The translations under genes and the position numbers were made by a program. A stretch of DNA of 64,000 nucleotides. Origin: Ilyonectria destructans (lineage: Eukaryota > Ascomycota > Sordariomycetes > Hypocreales > Nectriaceae). The stretch lies in the NCBI GenBank assembly GCA_020740775.1, contig JAHEWK010000011.1:434001-498000 (forward strand), read 5' to 3'. Below, piece by piece: positions 10,715 through 20,815 of this stretch. Under the pieces are notes generated by a model. That model was not told where the DNA came from and did not search any database. It worked only from the letters and a program-made list of their open reading frames with translations. Each line of letters starts with the position of its first letter. The first letter of the stretch is position 1.

Positions 10715-12398
10715 TCAATGTCCCTCGAGATTCTGCGTGACTCCGACATAACGCGACTTTCCGTACACGAACCAGCTCACTGTGGCCATGGCCATGCCTG
10801 CCAGCAGCACTACCGAAGCGTAGTTCATGTTGTCCTTGGTCACTGGGTAGTAAGTGGGAAAGCACATGAAGATGGAAATGTAGATGCACCAAACCAGTGC
10901 AACAGCTGCGATTGGCCGATGAAGACGGCCCAGGGAATAGGATCCGCGGGGGATATTGCAGTGTTGGAAGCCCCAAACGGCATTGATCAGCAGCGGGAAT
11001 GCGTAAGAGAGGATGAGCGCAACTGTGCAGGCCGATGAGATGCCGTAGTAGGCGGTAGCGTTGCCGATGTAAATCAGGCAGATGGCGGAAATGATGGCCC
11101 AGGTCAAAACGAGAGCCGCAGTAGGGGCTTTTGTACGTTCACCAATATGAGCAAAGCGCGGAGGAAGACCTCCATCTCTGGCAAATGCCCACACAACGCG
11201 TGACGTGGAAGACATGATGCTAGATCCTGTACCACAGAAGCCAAGAACTGGGAGGAAGCATGTCATTCCGATCGTCACCGCTCGGCTACCGCCAGACACG
11301 TTGTAGTACAATTGAGCCATGGGGCTGATGAGCCCAACCGGGCCGCTAAGAACGCCTTGGATATCGGTGATGCAAAAGGCCACTGCAATCACCCATGGAA
11401 AGGTCACGATTCCGCTAACACCCACGGTGGCCAGAACTAAGACATGTTAGCTGCCAGTCTCACAACATCTTGACCACTTACTCGTCCGTGGAAGGTCACG
11501 CGAAGCATTCTTCATCTCCTCGGCCATATGAAGTGAACTATCCCAATTCACAAATCCAATCGAAGAAGAAAGCAGGCCAATGGACCAAGAGACCTTGAAA
11601 TGTTAGCAGCGACCTAGAATCGTCCAGCAAGTACTCACTGCAGAGCTGTCCCAGCCACTGATATTGGTAAAGTCTGTAAAAACATATGACGCCGTGTTCT
11701 TCTCTTTAACGTGCACAAGCAGGTAGATGGAGGTGGCAAAGTATCCAACAACGTGTGCGAACATGGCGAAAAACAGCAAGTAGTGCAAATACTTGAGCTG
11801 GAAAATCGAGAAAAGCGTATAGTATGTCGTAAGTGCTATAGCAATCTAGGTACTCATTAGCTCAGCATCTCAACATGGGCGGGCTTCATACCAGACTTGT
11901 GTGCCATCTCTGGTATACATAGGTGTCAGAAAACAGAATCACCCAGGCCTGTATCGACATTGCCGTTGCAAATATCCCCGCAGTCGCGCACAGAATCCAG
12001 CCCATCATTGTGATCCAGCCAGCATACCAAGAGAAGACTCTCCGTACCCTCGTCGGAGCCAATTCAGCCACGTAGTGATACTGGCCACCAGCCGTAGGAA
12101 TCATGCTTGCGTACTCGGCCATGCAGACCACAATTAGCATCGCGCCGGTAGCAGAGGCAACATAGCCCCAAACCAGGCTAGAGCTTCCACCAGATATCAG
12201 GGCCTGGGCCATTGTCGATGAAAGGGCTTCCCAGGTGACGCTGGTACAAAACGACATGAAGAGCAACGACCACAGATTGAAGTTGCGCTTCATGCTCGAG
12301 GGCGCGACACCCAGATGCTCGAGCACTTGTGCATCCTTGTCAACATTGTCCATCCCCTTCTCCACGGGCATGTCGCTGACACTTTCTCTTTCTGTCAT
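10715..12398 (-). CDS. APC-family amino acid/choline/GABA-type permease
   Basis: This predicted 515-residue plasma-membrane permease has about 12 transmembrane segments. Four exons are joined across introns at 11437-11481, 11594-11638 and 11846-11891. A polar N-terminus precedes FNLWSLLFMSF. The first helices contain TWEALSS and AEYASMIPTAGGQYHY, the consensus of the fungal amino acid/choline transporter branch (Hnm1/Uga4-like). The helix-6 region FVNWDSSLHMAEEMKNASRD is typical of these permeases. It is the last gene of the minus-strand run and may import the nitrogenous or aromatic substrate or export a product. The exact substrate cannot be assigned. Confidence 0.92.
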
Positions 12399-13853
12399 TT
12401 TGACGGTGGAGTCAATCTTCAGATGCCTGAATCGAAGGCTGGTGAGAAGCGTGAACTTTGGAGGTTCAGCGGCAGGTTTGGATGACAGGCAGAGTGGACG
12501 CCCTTTATCAAGAAAACACGGACTTGTCGCGACCCATGCCTATCAGCTGCCACACTAAAGATGCACAATTCTGGGGAAATGCTAACTAAATCGGTTTAAT
12601 CCCTGGCTGGCGGATTATTGTGATAAACGATTCCACATGCGTCTATATCTCGGATCATTGCGATACAAGCTCATGTGTTGGTTCCTGACATTCTACAATG
12701 TATTGCTAATACTTCGTTGCCCATACATGCACCTAATACACTTTTGAAGGAATCAATTTGAGCAAGCCCAGTGACATTGCTGGAACACGATCGCTTGTCG
12801 GCGAGCTTTCCGACGATTCCGAGCAGTGTGTACTAGGTGCGGGGTACCTGACACAAGCTCGCCTCTAACCATAAGGATCATTAGATAAATGTCACTGGGA
12901 CTAGTAGCGTGTCTATGAAATGATGCTAGTTTCGCTACCAGATAGCGGACATGTTTTGCTCATCAAGGTGCGATGTCGGCGGCAATATGAATGATGCAGC
13001 CGGCTCTTTACGTATTGTGTGCAGTTCGATAAGTCAGGGCTGTAGTCGAGGTGTATGACTTGGGGGTGCGGGAACAATGGTTCAAATACAAACGGAAGGA
13101 AACCAGTCAAAGGCAAGAAGGTAAATTTTGGCAATATCTCAAATGGAAGTACAGTTATGTTCAAAACTACCTTCCTCATTACATATAACTGTTCTCTTAC
13201 CAAGCCTTGATCAGGACTAACTAGGTACAGTGGAGATATCTAGATTCTCCTTGTTTCCTAATATCCACAATGTAAGCAGTGTTATCATTATTAAAACGCC
13301 GCTTTGTGCCCTTGTACAAAAAGACTAGCGCCCCACTATAACAGTGCGAGCCAGAGTGGATGGTACCTGGTTCATTCGACCGAAATACACACCAAAGACA
13401 CCACCCAACTAAGGAATCTACCATCTCGGCTCGTGAACGCCATTTCCCCATCTATTAGTATTCCTTTGGGTTTTTATTACACCCGAATCTGTGAATAGCT
13501 TCACGACAGCGAAATTCCTCGTTATTACTTGCTATAATGCTACTTCACTGCTGTTATTGCTTCGATCACGTGATTCATATCATTGAGGAGCATGGAAGGT
13601 CAGGAAATCCTCGGGAGTGGCGTCACGCGACAGAACACATCACCATGGAGTCATCGCCGAGTCATCACCCCAAGAAGGGCTACGGTACCATATTAATCCG
13701 AGTCCGCCGGCTCAGGTTTTGGCGTACGAATGTGACCAGTCCCCCACTTGATGACACTGGCTGCGCTTCCATACTGGTTCGTGCTCTAGACCATACCACA
13801 AGAGCCTAGGACGAAGACACAGATAAAGCACACTAACAAGCTAGATCCTGAAC
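12399..13853. other. 1.45-kb gene-poor intergenic region
   Basis: This gap separates the permease start from a plus-strand unknown gene. It contains only short open frames without recognisable domains. No repeat or transposon end was recognised. It presumably holds the two divergent promoters. Confidence 0.5.
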
Positions 13854-15195
13854 ATGCTTGGGTCAGCTAATTCACGAAAGCGAGTCTATATCTCCTGCCG
13901 TGCCATCTTCAGCGGTAATAATGCCCAAGTACGAAAGCCAAAGAAGGTGAAAGAGCTCGTGGAACAGAGCAGGAACTCCCTGACAATGCTGTTGGAAGAT
14001 CTCGGACACGATGCAGTGATTGCCATACTTCGATCCCTACTGGAGGGGAAGATTTTTGAGTCGGAAATTCGCGCCAAAATCGAGTTTCCCGAACTCTTTC
14101 GTTCATCAACTATTCGCGACGTCCAACGCCAAGCTTCCGAAGCCGACGCCGCCAATTCTACTGCAGAAGCCTTGGATGAGGTTACATCACAGGATGGTGA
14201 GCAGCTTGATCGAGAAGAGGAAGGTGTAGAACCTGAAGAGTCAGAAGATGGTGTACCCACCATTGCTCCTGGTAGGCTACATCTATTTCAACCTGAATTC
14301 TGATAATAACTACATTACAGTGCTATACCCCATGCAGGAGCCACAAGGGAAGCTTCCAAGCCTTTATCCATCGTACCTACCATATCAGACCCAGCACCTT
14401 ATTCTCAACACTGCTCAGCAGACCCTTGAAGAATGCTGTTTCAACTTTGCCTCTATTTCTATGCCTTCTGTCCTCCAGCAGAAGAGGTGGGATTGTTCAA
14501 CTGCAGGAGAGCTGACGCAATGGACGAAACTTTTTCGCAAAGGCAAGGGTCGACCCTATACAGCCGCCCTAGACTTCAAAGACAAGGGATTGCTCAAAGA
14601 AGTGACAAACCTGCGGCACACCGCTGTCCATCGGCTTCCAACTACAGCCAGGGGTGTCAGCCAACTCCTGAAGTCAGCTACGATGTTTGCGCAATATCTA
14701 CAAGACGGTTTGCGTGCCGCACAGCTCGAGGAGCTGCAATCCGATGTGGACAGTAAGATCAAGGCGATGGAGCTAAATAAGAATGTTCTAGAGGACACGG
14801 CATCATCCAAGTTGCACGATATACAGCGGCAACGTGAGGAACTCGATAGGATGGAAGCAAAATTGATAGAAGACATCTTGCGAGAGGATTTGGATAACAA
14901 AGCTTTGATTGGACAGCTGCTTGAGGACTCGGTCCGTGGAATATTCAGGCTCCAAAGGGATGCGACTAAGGACTACCGAGAAGACCACGAGGGAAAAGAG
15001 GAGAATGCAGAAAACGAAGGAGACGAAGAAAATGAAGAGAATAAGGACCATGATGAGGAAAAGGACAAAGGGGAGGACGAGGTAAAGGAAGAGGACGAGG
15101 TAGAGGGTGGTAAAGATAGTGAAGAGACGCAAGGCGAAGAAAGGAAAGTCGAGGAGAACGAACACAGACAGAGTCAAGTCAACGGAAATAGCTAG
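13854..15195 (+). CDS. Unknown fungal protein with coiled coil and acidic tail
   Basis: This predicted 430-residue protein has two exons, with an intron at 14272-14320 that keeps frame. The N-terminal part holds a helical stretch (VEQSRNSLTMLLEDLGHDAV) and an acidic linker. The middle contains the conserved-looking LTQWTKLFRKGKGRPYTAALDF, followed by a long charged helix (about residues 280-360) of coiled-coil character. The last 70 residues are almost all Glu, Asp and Lys. I recognise no enzyme domain or membrane segment; the acidic tail suggests a nuclear or scaffold role, which is inference. Its 3' end faces a decayed gene on the other strand. The first ATG of the frame is used; a further upstream exon is possible. 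Confidence 0.7.
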
Positions 15196-15349
15196 AAAGA
15201 GTTTTTTATATATCGTAACCCGACTCAAGATCAATGAACTACGTATAATCACGTCCCCCTCGTTCCACCTACTACCAGTCACTATTCTCAGCCCAATAAG
15301 ACAGCTAGATAAAGCTCATCGATTACTGTCCAAGGTGCATATAATAATT

Positions 15350-16105
15350 TCAGTCTGCCGCTCTTCTCCAGAAATCACTATCGTTGTCAATGTCGTAATC
15401 ATCGTAATCATCACTATTATCATGGTCATAGCTATAATCATCAGAGTCAACGTCGCTGAGCCTCCTGTCCTAGTCCTCCTCTTCTACATAAACGGTTGTG
15501 CTCAGTGTCCATCCGTAACTCTCCATTCTCCTTCTGAGATGATCACTCGGCCCATCCTCATATACCTCAAGAATGATCTCTTGTAGGGAAGAAATGGCTC
15601 TGAATCGAGTATCGACGAGCGTCAGCACCTCAGTGGCAGCGTTGTAGTCGTCTAGATTGTCGAGCTGAAGTTCCATGGCATTTGTGCTATACAGGGACGT
15701 TGTAAGCGTGCTTAAATTGGCGCAGCCGCTCTGAATGCTTGCGAGGATGCTGACGCTGCTCTCGTCGATAGTGATATCGCCAGGGTCTGGATAGAGGAAC
15801 TCTGGAAAGTCGATAACGATATGTCGAATACAGCCTGCGTTATGGCTACCAATTTGCTCCAGGAACCAGGCTAGTTTCTCAGGATCGACCCCAGTAAAAT
15901 CGAAGCGATTCTGGCTGTAGAACAGCGAGCTGGCTTCGCCGTGGACTGCCTTACTAGCGCGGAGAAGCCCTGTTGTGAGTTCCTGTAGATCGTACCAAGC
16001 CCAAGGATCGATAGGCTCAGATCGCAGTAAAATGAGTTCGTATATCGTGTTACGAAGTTCGCTAGGGAGACAGAGGAAACTCGCGGGGGCGTCGGTGGTA
16101 GTGGG
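15350..16105 (-). pseudogene. Decayed F-box/2EXR-like gene with premature TAG
   Basis: A long minus-strand frame without an early ATG begins after a possible acceptor TTAATAG and reads FLCLPSELRNTIYELIL. This is the opening seen in many fungal F-box-like/2EXR proteins. It runs about 210 codons to a TAG at 15470-15472. The same frame then continues for 39 more codons, rich in Asp and Tyr, to a TGA at 15350-15352. The TAG is one C-to-T change from CAG, so the gene appears to have been shortened by a nonsense mutation. No upstream exon with a start codon could be joined, and a solo LTR lies about 250 bases upstream. A live shortened gene cannot be excluded. Confidence 0.55.
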
Positions 16106-16346
16106 CTATTAATTTCTTGTTAACTGTATGATTCAGACCATCTTCTTGTGCTTTGACATTCCAGACATTACAGTTAAGGGGCTGAACGAAATCAGGCATC
16201 TCTTCAAATAAGATTATCCAAGTAGGCACTAGTTGTAGGTTCTCATGCTGTTGACAAGTCGTGATGTCAGTAAAACCCAGTGTTTTCCGCAAGTGGGGAA
16301 TTAACCCACTATGAAATGGGGGTTCACGTGGGCCTGACAAGCTAAA

Positions 16347-16626
16347 GTTTCTGTTGGATTGAGACCTCGTGTGGCGGCATAACATGCCTGATCCGGACTG
16401 CCTGATCCGGAACACCGGATGCGGAACGCCGGATCAGGTAATAAGCCGGATCCGGCATCATAACAACGCCGGATCCGTCTCCCTTTGACACCCTGATCTA
16501 GATCCCTTTGAGTATAAAATAGGGCCCCTGTGACCCTCAATCAATGCAAAAAAATCACATCAATTTACATCATTTGATCAATCACTTCTGCTATTGCATA
16601 CAGCAAATTGCGTATCCAACAGTTTC
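16347..16626. mobile_element. Solo LTR (Copia-like) with 5-bp target duplication
   Basis: The LTR covers 16352-16621 (270 bp). It starts TGTTGGAT and ends ATCCAACA, the inverted ends typical of Ty1/Copia LTRs, and is flanked on both sides by GTTTC (16347-16351 and 16622-16626), a perfect 5-bp target duplication. Inside, TATAAAAT at 16513-16520 marks a promoter, preceded by at least seven CCGGATC/GATCCGG repeats, including the 12-nt palindrome GCCGGATCCGGC. No gag, pol or second LTR lies nearby, so the internal part was lost by LTR-LTR recombination. The intact target duplication suggests a fairly recent insertion. Confidence 0.85.
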
Positions 16627-17745
16627 CCAAAGTCACCTTAAAGGGGAAGGTATACAGTGCACAGTTGCAGGTGAGCTCGTACTGTATGGTCTAATACAGT
16701 AAACTACTTTTAAGTGCAAAGCGGAAGCTATTAATGACCAAAACTATATTGCACAGGCTTATCAATACAATTAGGTCTTGTGCATCGGATTTGATAATAC
16801 GAAATTTGCGGCTGTTCGTAGAGCAACAAATTGTTGGGGCCCAGGGAACGGTGGTTGTAGCATCAAAAACTCTTGGTTATTGAGCTCGCACCAGAGGAGG
16901 AAGTCATTGTCGCAAACTAGTCCAGGTGAAGGGAACCACGACTGGTCGAATCAGTAATCTAGGATATACTAAGTAACATCGGGATCATAGTGAATACCTT
17001 GACTCAATTCAGCTAAGTGTGAATATGCGGTGTTGCACGTTGATTACCCACGCATTTAAGCTAAGTGCAGATGAGGAGTCAACCAAGGCCGGCGCTTCCA
17101 AACGCAAGTCTCCATATTTTTCCTGTCGAATGCTGCTTGCGTTCCTCACCGGAAAAAAATGACCAATGAGATATTGATCCCTGATCTAGAATGGTTGATA
17201 ACAACCACGGTTAGCCTTTCTCGGAAACTCGGCACTGGAATCCCCGCTCCATCTGTAAATGATCTAGCGCATACTTACTTATGCTCTTGAACCCGTCCCT
17301 GGACAAATCATGACGGGTGTAGGGTAGCTGTGATGCTTTTGTGGGATTACGTATCGGTGGTGACCGAGAGAGTATCCTTAGATCCAGTATGTTTAGAATG
17401 AGCCTGGATTGAATAGAACGCTGTACGCAACTCCACTGAGTATACTGTTGTCCAATCAAGGGAATAATAAACTCAAAGTGAAAAATGCTTTGGGTTTATC
17501 ACCCAGTCCACAACCTTGACGAATAGTCTTCTTGTCTTTAGGCATTTTTCCGCATAGGCCCGCCACGAGGAAGAACACTGTACCTCGGGCCATCTTTCGG
17601 ATTAATAGAAACAATAACAATATAATCAAGGCATGCCTTCCCATGGGTTCTTTACATCAATCATCAATACTACAACATACCATATTATAAATACCTGCTC
17701 CAGTCCCACTACCTAACGAGTGTTCCAACCAAAAGTTATTACACC
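16627..17745. other. Gene-poor region before the RidA gene
   Basis: This 1.1-kb gap has only short open frames without domain resemblance. TATAAATA at 17686-17693, 53 bases before the RidA ATG, is a good core promoter element. Nothing else is supported. Confidence 0.5.
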
Positions 17746-18250
17746 ATGGCTGAATCAAAGCTTACTGCGCACGGATTCAAATTCGTCAACTGGGTAGGAG
17801 GAGAGGAAGCTGCTGAGAGCTTCGGGATTTCTCATGCAGTTATTATCCCCCCCAATATTCAAACCATCACAGTCGGAGGGCAACTAGGAATTAAAGACGA
17901 CGGCAAGGTTCCCGAAAAATTGGAGGATCAGGTGGCTGAGGCCTTTGATCATGTTACACGCACCCTAAAGGCCGCAGGGCTGGGAGATGATGCATGGGAA
18001 TATGTCTACGAGGTAAGAACTGACATCAGTATCGCTGGTTGATACAATACTGACCGTGGTATCTTAGGTGCAAACCTTTGAAGTCGCAAAGGATGGAAAG
18101 GGGATTGCCGAGACTGTGATCCCTATAGCCCGGAATCTCTTGAAAAATACTAAGCCTGTGTGGACGGGAGTGGAGGTTGCGGCACTGGTATTCCCAGGTT
18201 TACATCTTGAGGTGACAGTCAAGGCATTTATTCCACCCAAGGGGCAATGA
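17746..18250 (+). CDS. RidA/YjgF/YER057c family protein
   Basis: This predicted 149-residue protein has one intron at 18013-18067. Members of this family form trimers; the best-known ones hydrolyse reactive enamine/imine intermediates to keto acids and ammonia. Seen here are the N-terminal strand, GGQLGIKDDGKVPEKLEDQVAEAFDHV, and the C-terminal segment ending VTVKAFIPP, in the order of the family. The usual Arg of the active site near the C-terminal strands is not obvious, since the segment VEVAALVFPGLHLEV lacks the common R-VxVxxLP pattern, so catalysis may differ. A TATA box lies 53 bases before the ATG. It converges on an M20 amidohydrolase, fitting nitrogen catabolism. Confidence 0.88.
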
Positions 18251-18480
18251 AGTAAGATACCTCTGAAAATACATGAATGCATCATGGAATTCTTCCGCTC
18301 GCCACTACGACCGACCTCTTGATTGCGTTACTGTGATAAGAAATATTGGCGATCCTATTTCTAGCGATGAGATCTAAATATGTGGCCGCTTTTAGATGTA
18401 TTCATAGAACCGATAAGTCTGAGTCTTGCATACATTGCTCAAATACCCCCTGGTTATTTTCACATTTCAGATTTGACAGT

Positions 18481-18892
18481 GCACCGCAATTTTAGTGCTT
18501 TTAAGGGAGAGATGTAGCGCATCTTACTCAAACAACTACAGGGGCGCGGGATTTTTGAAAAGCACTGCAATTTTAGCACTTTAAAGCGACAGTTGAGCCG
18601 AACCATTTGAGCCGAACCCGGCCGATCAGCAGCTTTCTGTTACACTGCAATTTTAGTCTCCAAGGGAGAGAGTTAGCGCATCTTACTCAAATAACTATAG
18701 GGGCGTGGGATTTTCGAAAGCACTGCAATTTTAGTGCTTCTAAGGGACAGAGTTCGGGCGACTCGCTTCATCAACCACTCGGATTTCTACGGCTGCACTG
18801 CAATTTTAGTGCGTGAAAGAGAGAGTTGGGACGAATTATTTGAGCCGAACCCGGCTGATAAACCTCCGTCTATGACACTGCAATTTTAGTCT
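18481..18892. repeat. Tandem array of ~80-bp units with ACTGCAATTTTAG core
   Basis: Six copies of a near-palindromic 18-nt core (consensus GCACTGCAATTTTAGTGC) start at 18481, 18562, 18642, 18720, 18795 and 18875, so spacing is 75-81 bp. Spacers fall into classes. Class A (GGGAGAG..AGCGCATCTTACTCAAA) follows cores 1 and 3. Class B (GAGCCGAACCCGGC) follows cores 2 and 5. Core 4 has a third type. The core ends GCACT and AGTGC can pair, giving small hairpins. The array lies between the 3' ends of the converging RidA and M20 genes. The remainder of 18251-19193 has no gene. Confidence 0.75.
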
Positions 18893-19193
18893 TCGAGGGG
18901 ACGCATTTGGTATGCCTCACAGGTATCCAATCGACGTTGGCAAACATGTTGGCTCTGGGGTTGTCCAATTTTTGCCAGCTTCATCATGAAACTACTCCAT
19001 CTGTCTAGGTTGAGAAAGAGGGCCGAGACGTCAAATTTGGCGGCTCAGCGAGAACCTTGAGACTCCGGGTCGAGAAATGAGCCGATTGAAGCTGCAACAT
19101 ATTAACAACGGCGAGAAGAGATGCTGTAAGCATCCTACATCTGGTTTAGATTGGACTGAACTATCTATATTGTACATACGAATCTACATAGAT

Positions 19194-20542
19194 TTAACGT
19201 AACTTCTTGTCCAACTCGAAATCCTTTCGCACTTGTTGTGCAAAATCGCCGTCAATCAGCACACGCCAACCTGTAACACTCATACCTTTGGCTGCTTGGG
19301 TCGCTATTTGATGAGCGTCTGTAGTCCCAGCCGCTTTCGCAAAACCAGGACTATGAACGTTGTCTCCAGGAAGGACAGGAATGCAAAAACTACCGTGGAA
19401 CGACGGACATTCATAACTCACATTCCCCATATCCGTGCCATAGCTCCCGCGGTCTTTGTTCTTCAAGTCGCAATAATATTCCTTCTCAAAGTTCGTTTCC
19501 ATTGCCTCTGTAAAGTTTGAACACAGTGATTCGTTCGGTCTGAGGTCGGCATATGGTTCCATTCTGCGCGAATGTTAGCAGGCAGTTGGACAAGGTGAAA
19601 AACACGCACTCATTGGTAATTTCCACATGACACGCGGTTGCAATAGCAGCACCTTCAAAACATTTATACACGCGGTCGCTCAAGCTCAACATGTCTTTTA
19701 GCGATGCGGAGCGAGTACATGCAATGATAGTGGCCTTGTCGGTAATGATATTGCTGCTCAAGCCGCCTTCTCGAATGATAATGTTGATACGGTCAGTGGG
19801 TATCACTTGCTGTCTGAGCATGCTAACAGCATTGTATGACAACGTCGCTGCATCCAACGCATTGTTACCTAGCCATGGCACGGCACCTGCGTGGGCTGCT
19901 TTGCCTGTAAAGGTAGCCTTGAATCGAGATCCGGCAAGGCATGTGCTGTAAGAGATGCCATCAAGACCCGACAAGTTGTTAATCGGAGTAGTCGGATGAA
20001 GCATCAGCGCCGCGTCGACATTCATAAATGCGCTGGCTTCAATCAGTTTGATTTTTCCACCTCCCCCCTCCTCTGCCGGACAGCCCAATAGCCGGACTCG
20101 CCCTGGAGCTTTGGAGAGTTTCAATGCAGTAACTACTCCGAGAAACGCAGCAATGGAAGATGTGGCAATCAAATTATGCCCACATGCATGGCCCATTCCC
20201 TCTAGAGCATCGTACTCTGCACAGAAAACCACAAGTCGTCCGCCATTTCCATATTCAGCTAGGAATGATGTCTGGAGACCATACGCATGAGGAGTGACAT
20301 CTAGGCCTTGGCCATGAAGGAATGATGTAATGTTGTCATGAGCTTTGAATTCCTTGTAGCACAATTCGGGATTGTCATGGATCTAGAATTGTTAGTCTCA
20401 GGTGTGTCTAGAATTGATGACTTACCGCTGTGTTGAGTGCTCGGAGTTCTTGATCCGCATTATCAATCGCTCCAAAGATTGATTCGTGTGTCGCCTCGTT
20501 CAGACTGATCGCAGGCGGGGGGGATAACGTCACGACTGTCAT
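19194..20542 (-). CDS. M20-family amidohydrolase (PM20D2/aminoacylase-like)
   Basis: This predicted 419-residue zinc-dependent peptidase or amidohydrolase has three exons, with introns at 19564-19609 and 20383-20425. Metal-binding marks are CAEYDALEGMGHACGHNL and PAEEGGGGK (with the catalytic acidic residues), and LHP in the middle. The dimerisation domain starts FKATFTGKAAHAGAVPWLGN. A longer frame starts at ATG 20614, but a minus-strand TATAAAAG at 20601-20608 lies between the two ATGs, so 20542 is preferred. The likely reaction is hydrolysis of an N-acyl amino acid, amide or dipeptide. Neighbours are RidA and, upstream, a Zn2Cys6 gene and a Dal5-like permease. Confidence 0.9.
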
Positions 20543-20600
20543 GGCTGCGGCAAGATGCAATCCAAGACGATGCTGCACGATAATGATCAACGCAAGATCG

Positions 20601-20608
20601 CTTTTATA
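20601..20608 (-). promoter_or_regulatory. TATA box of the M20 gene
   Basis: The minus strand reads TATAAAAG here, 59 bases upstream of the preferred ATG at 20542 and just downstream of the outer ATG at 20614. It decides the start choice for the amidohydrolase. Confidence 0.55.
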
Positions 20609-20815
20609 ATGCATTTGTTAATCTACTAGCTTGACCCCTGGATACCTGACCTTGACGTTATCTCTTGACGATCTTCTCGTCGTCAACTTTGACCAATCAG
20701 AGGCCTGCGATTGCGAGAGGTGCGCCGTCGCGACAAGGTCGTGAACCGACGGACAGATCATGATGGTTAAATTAGTCATATTTGACGAACCCTGTCCGGT
20801 GCTTACTATCTGTGC

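Noticed and set aside
16062..16415. ORF overlapping the LTR on the minus strand
   Set aside because: It crosses the LTR border and is a chance frame over a non-coding element.
20543..20614. Outer ATG 20614 for the M20 gene
   Set aside because: It lies upstream of a TATAAAAG element that suits the inner ATG at 20542.
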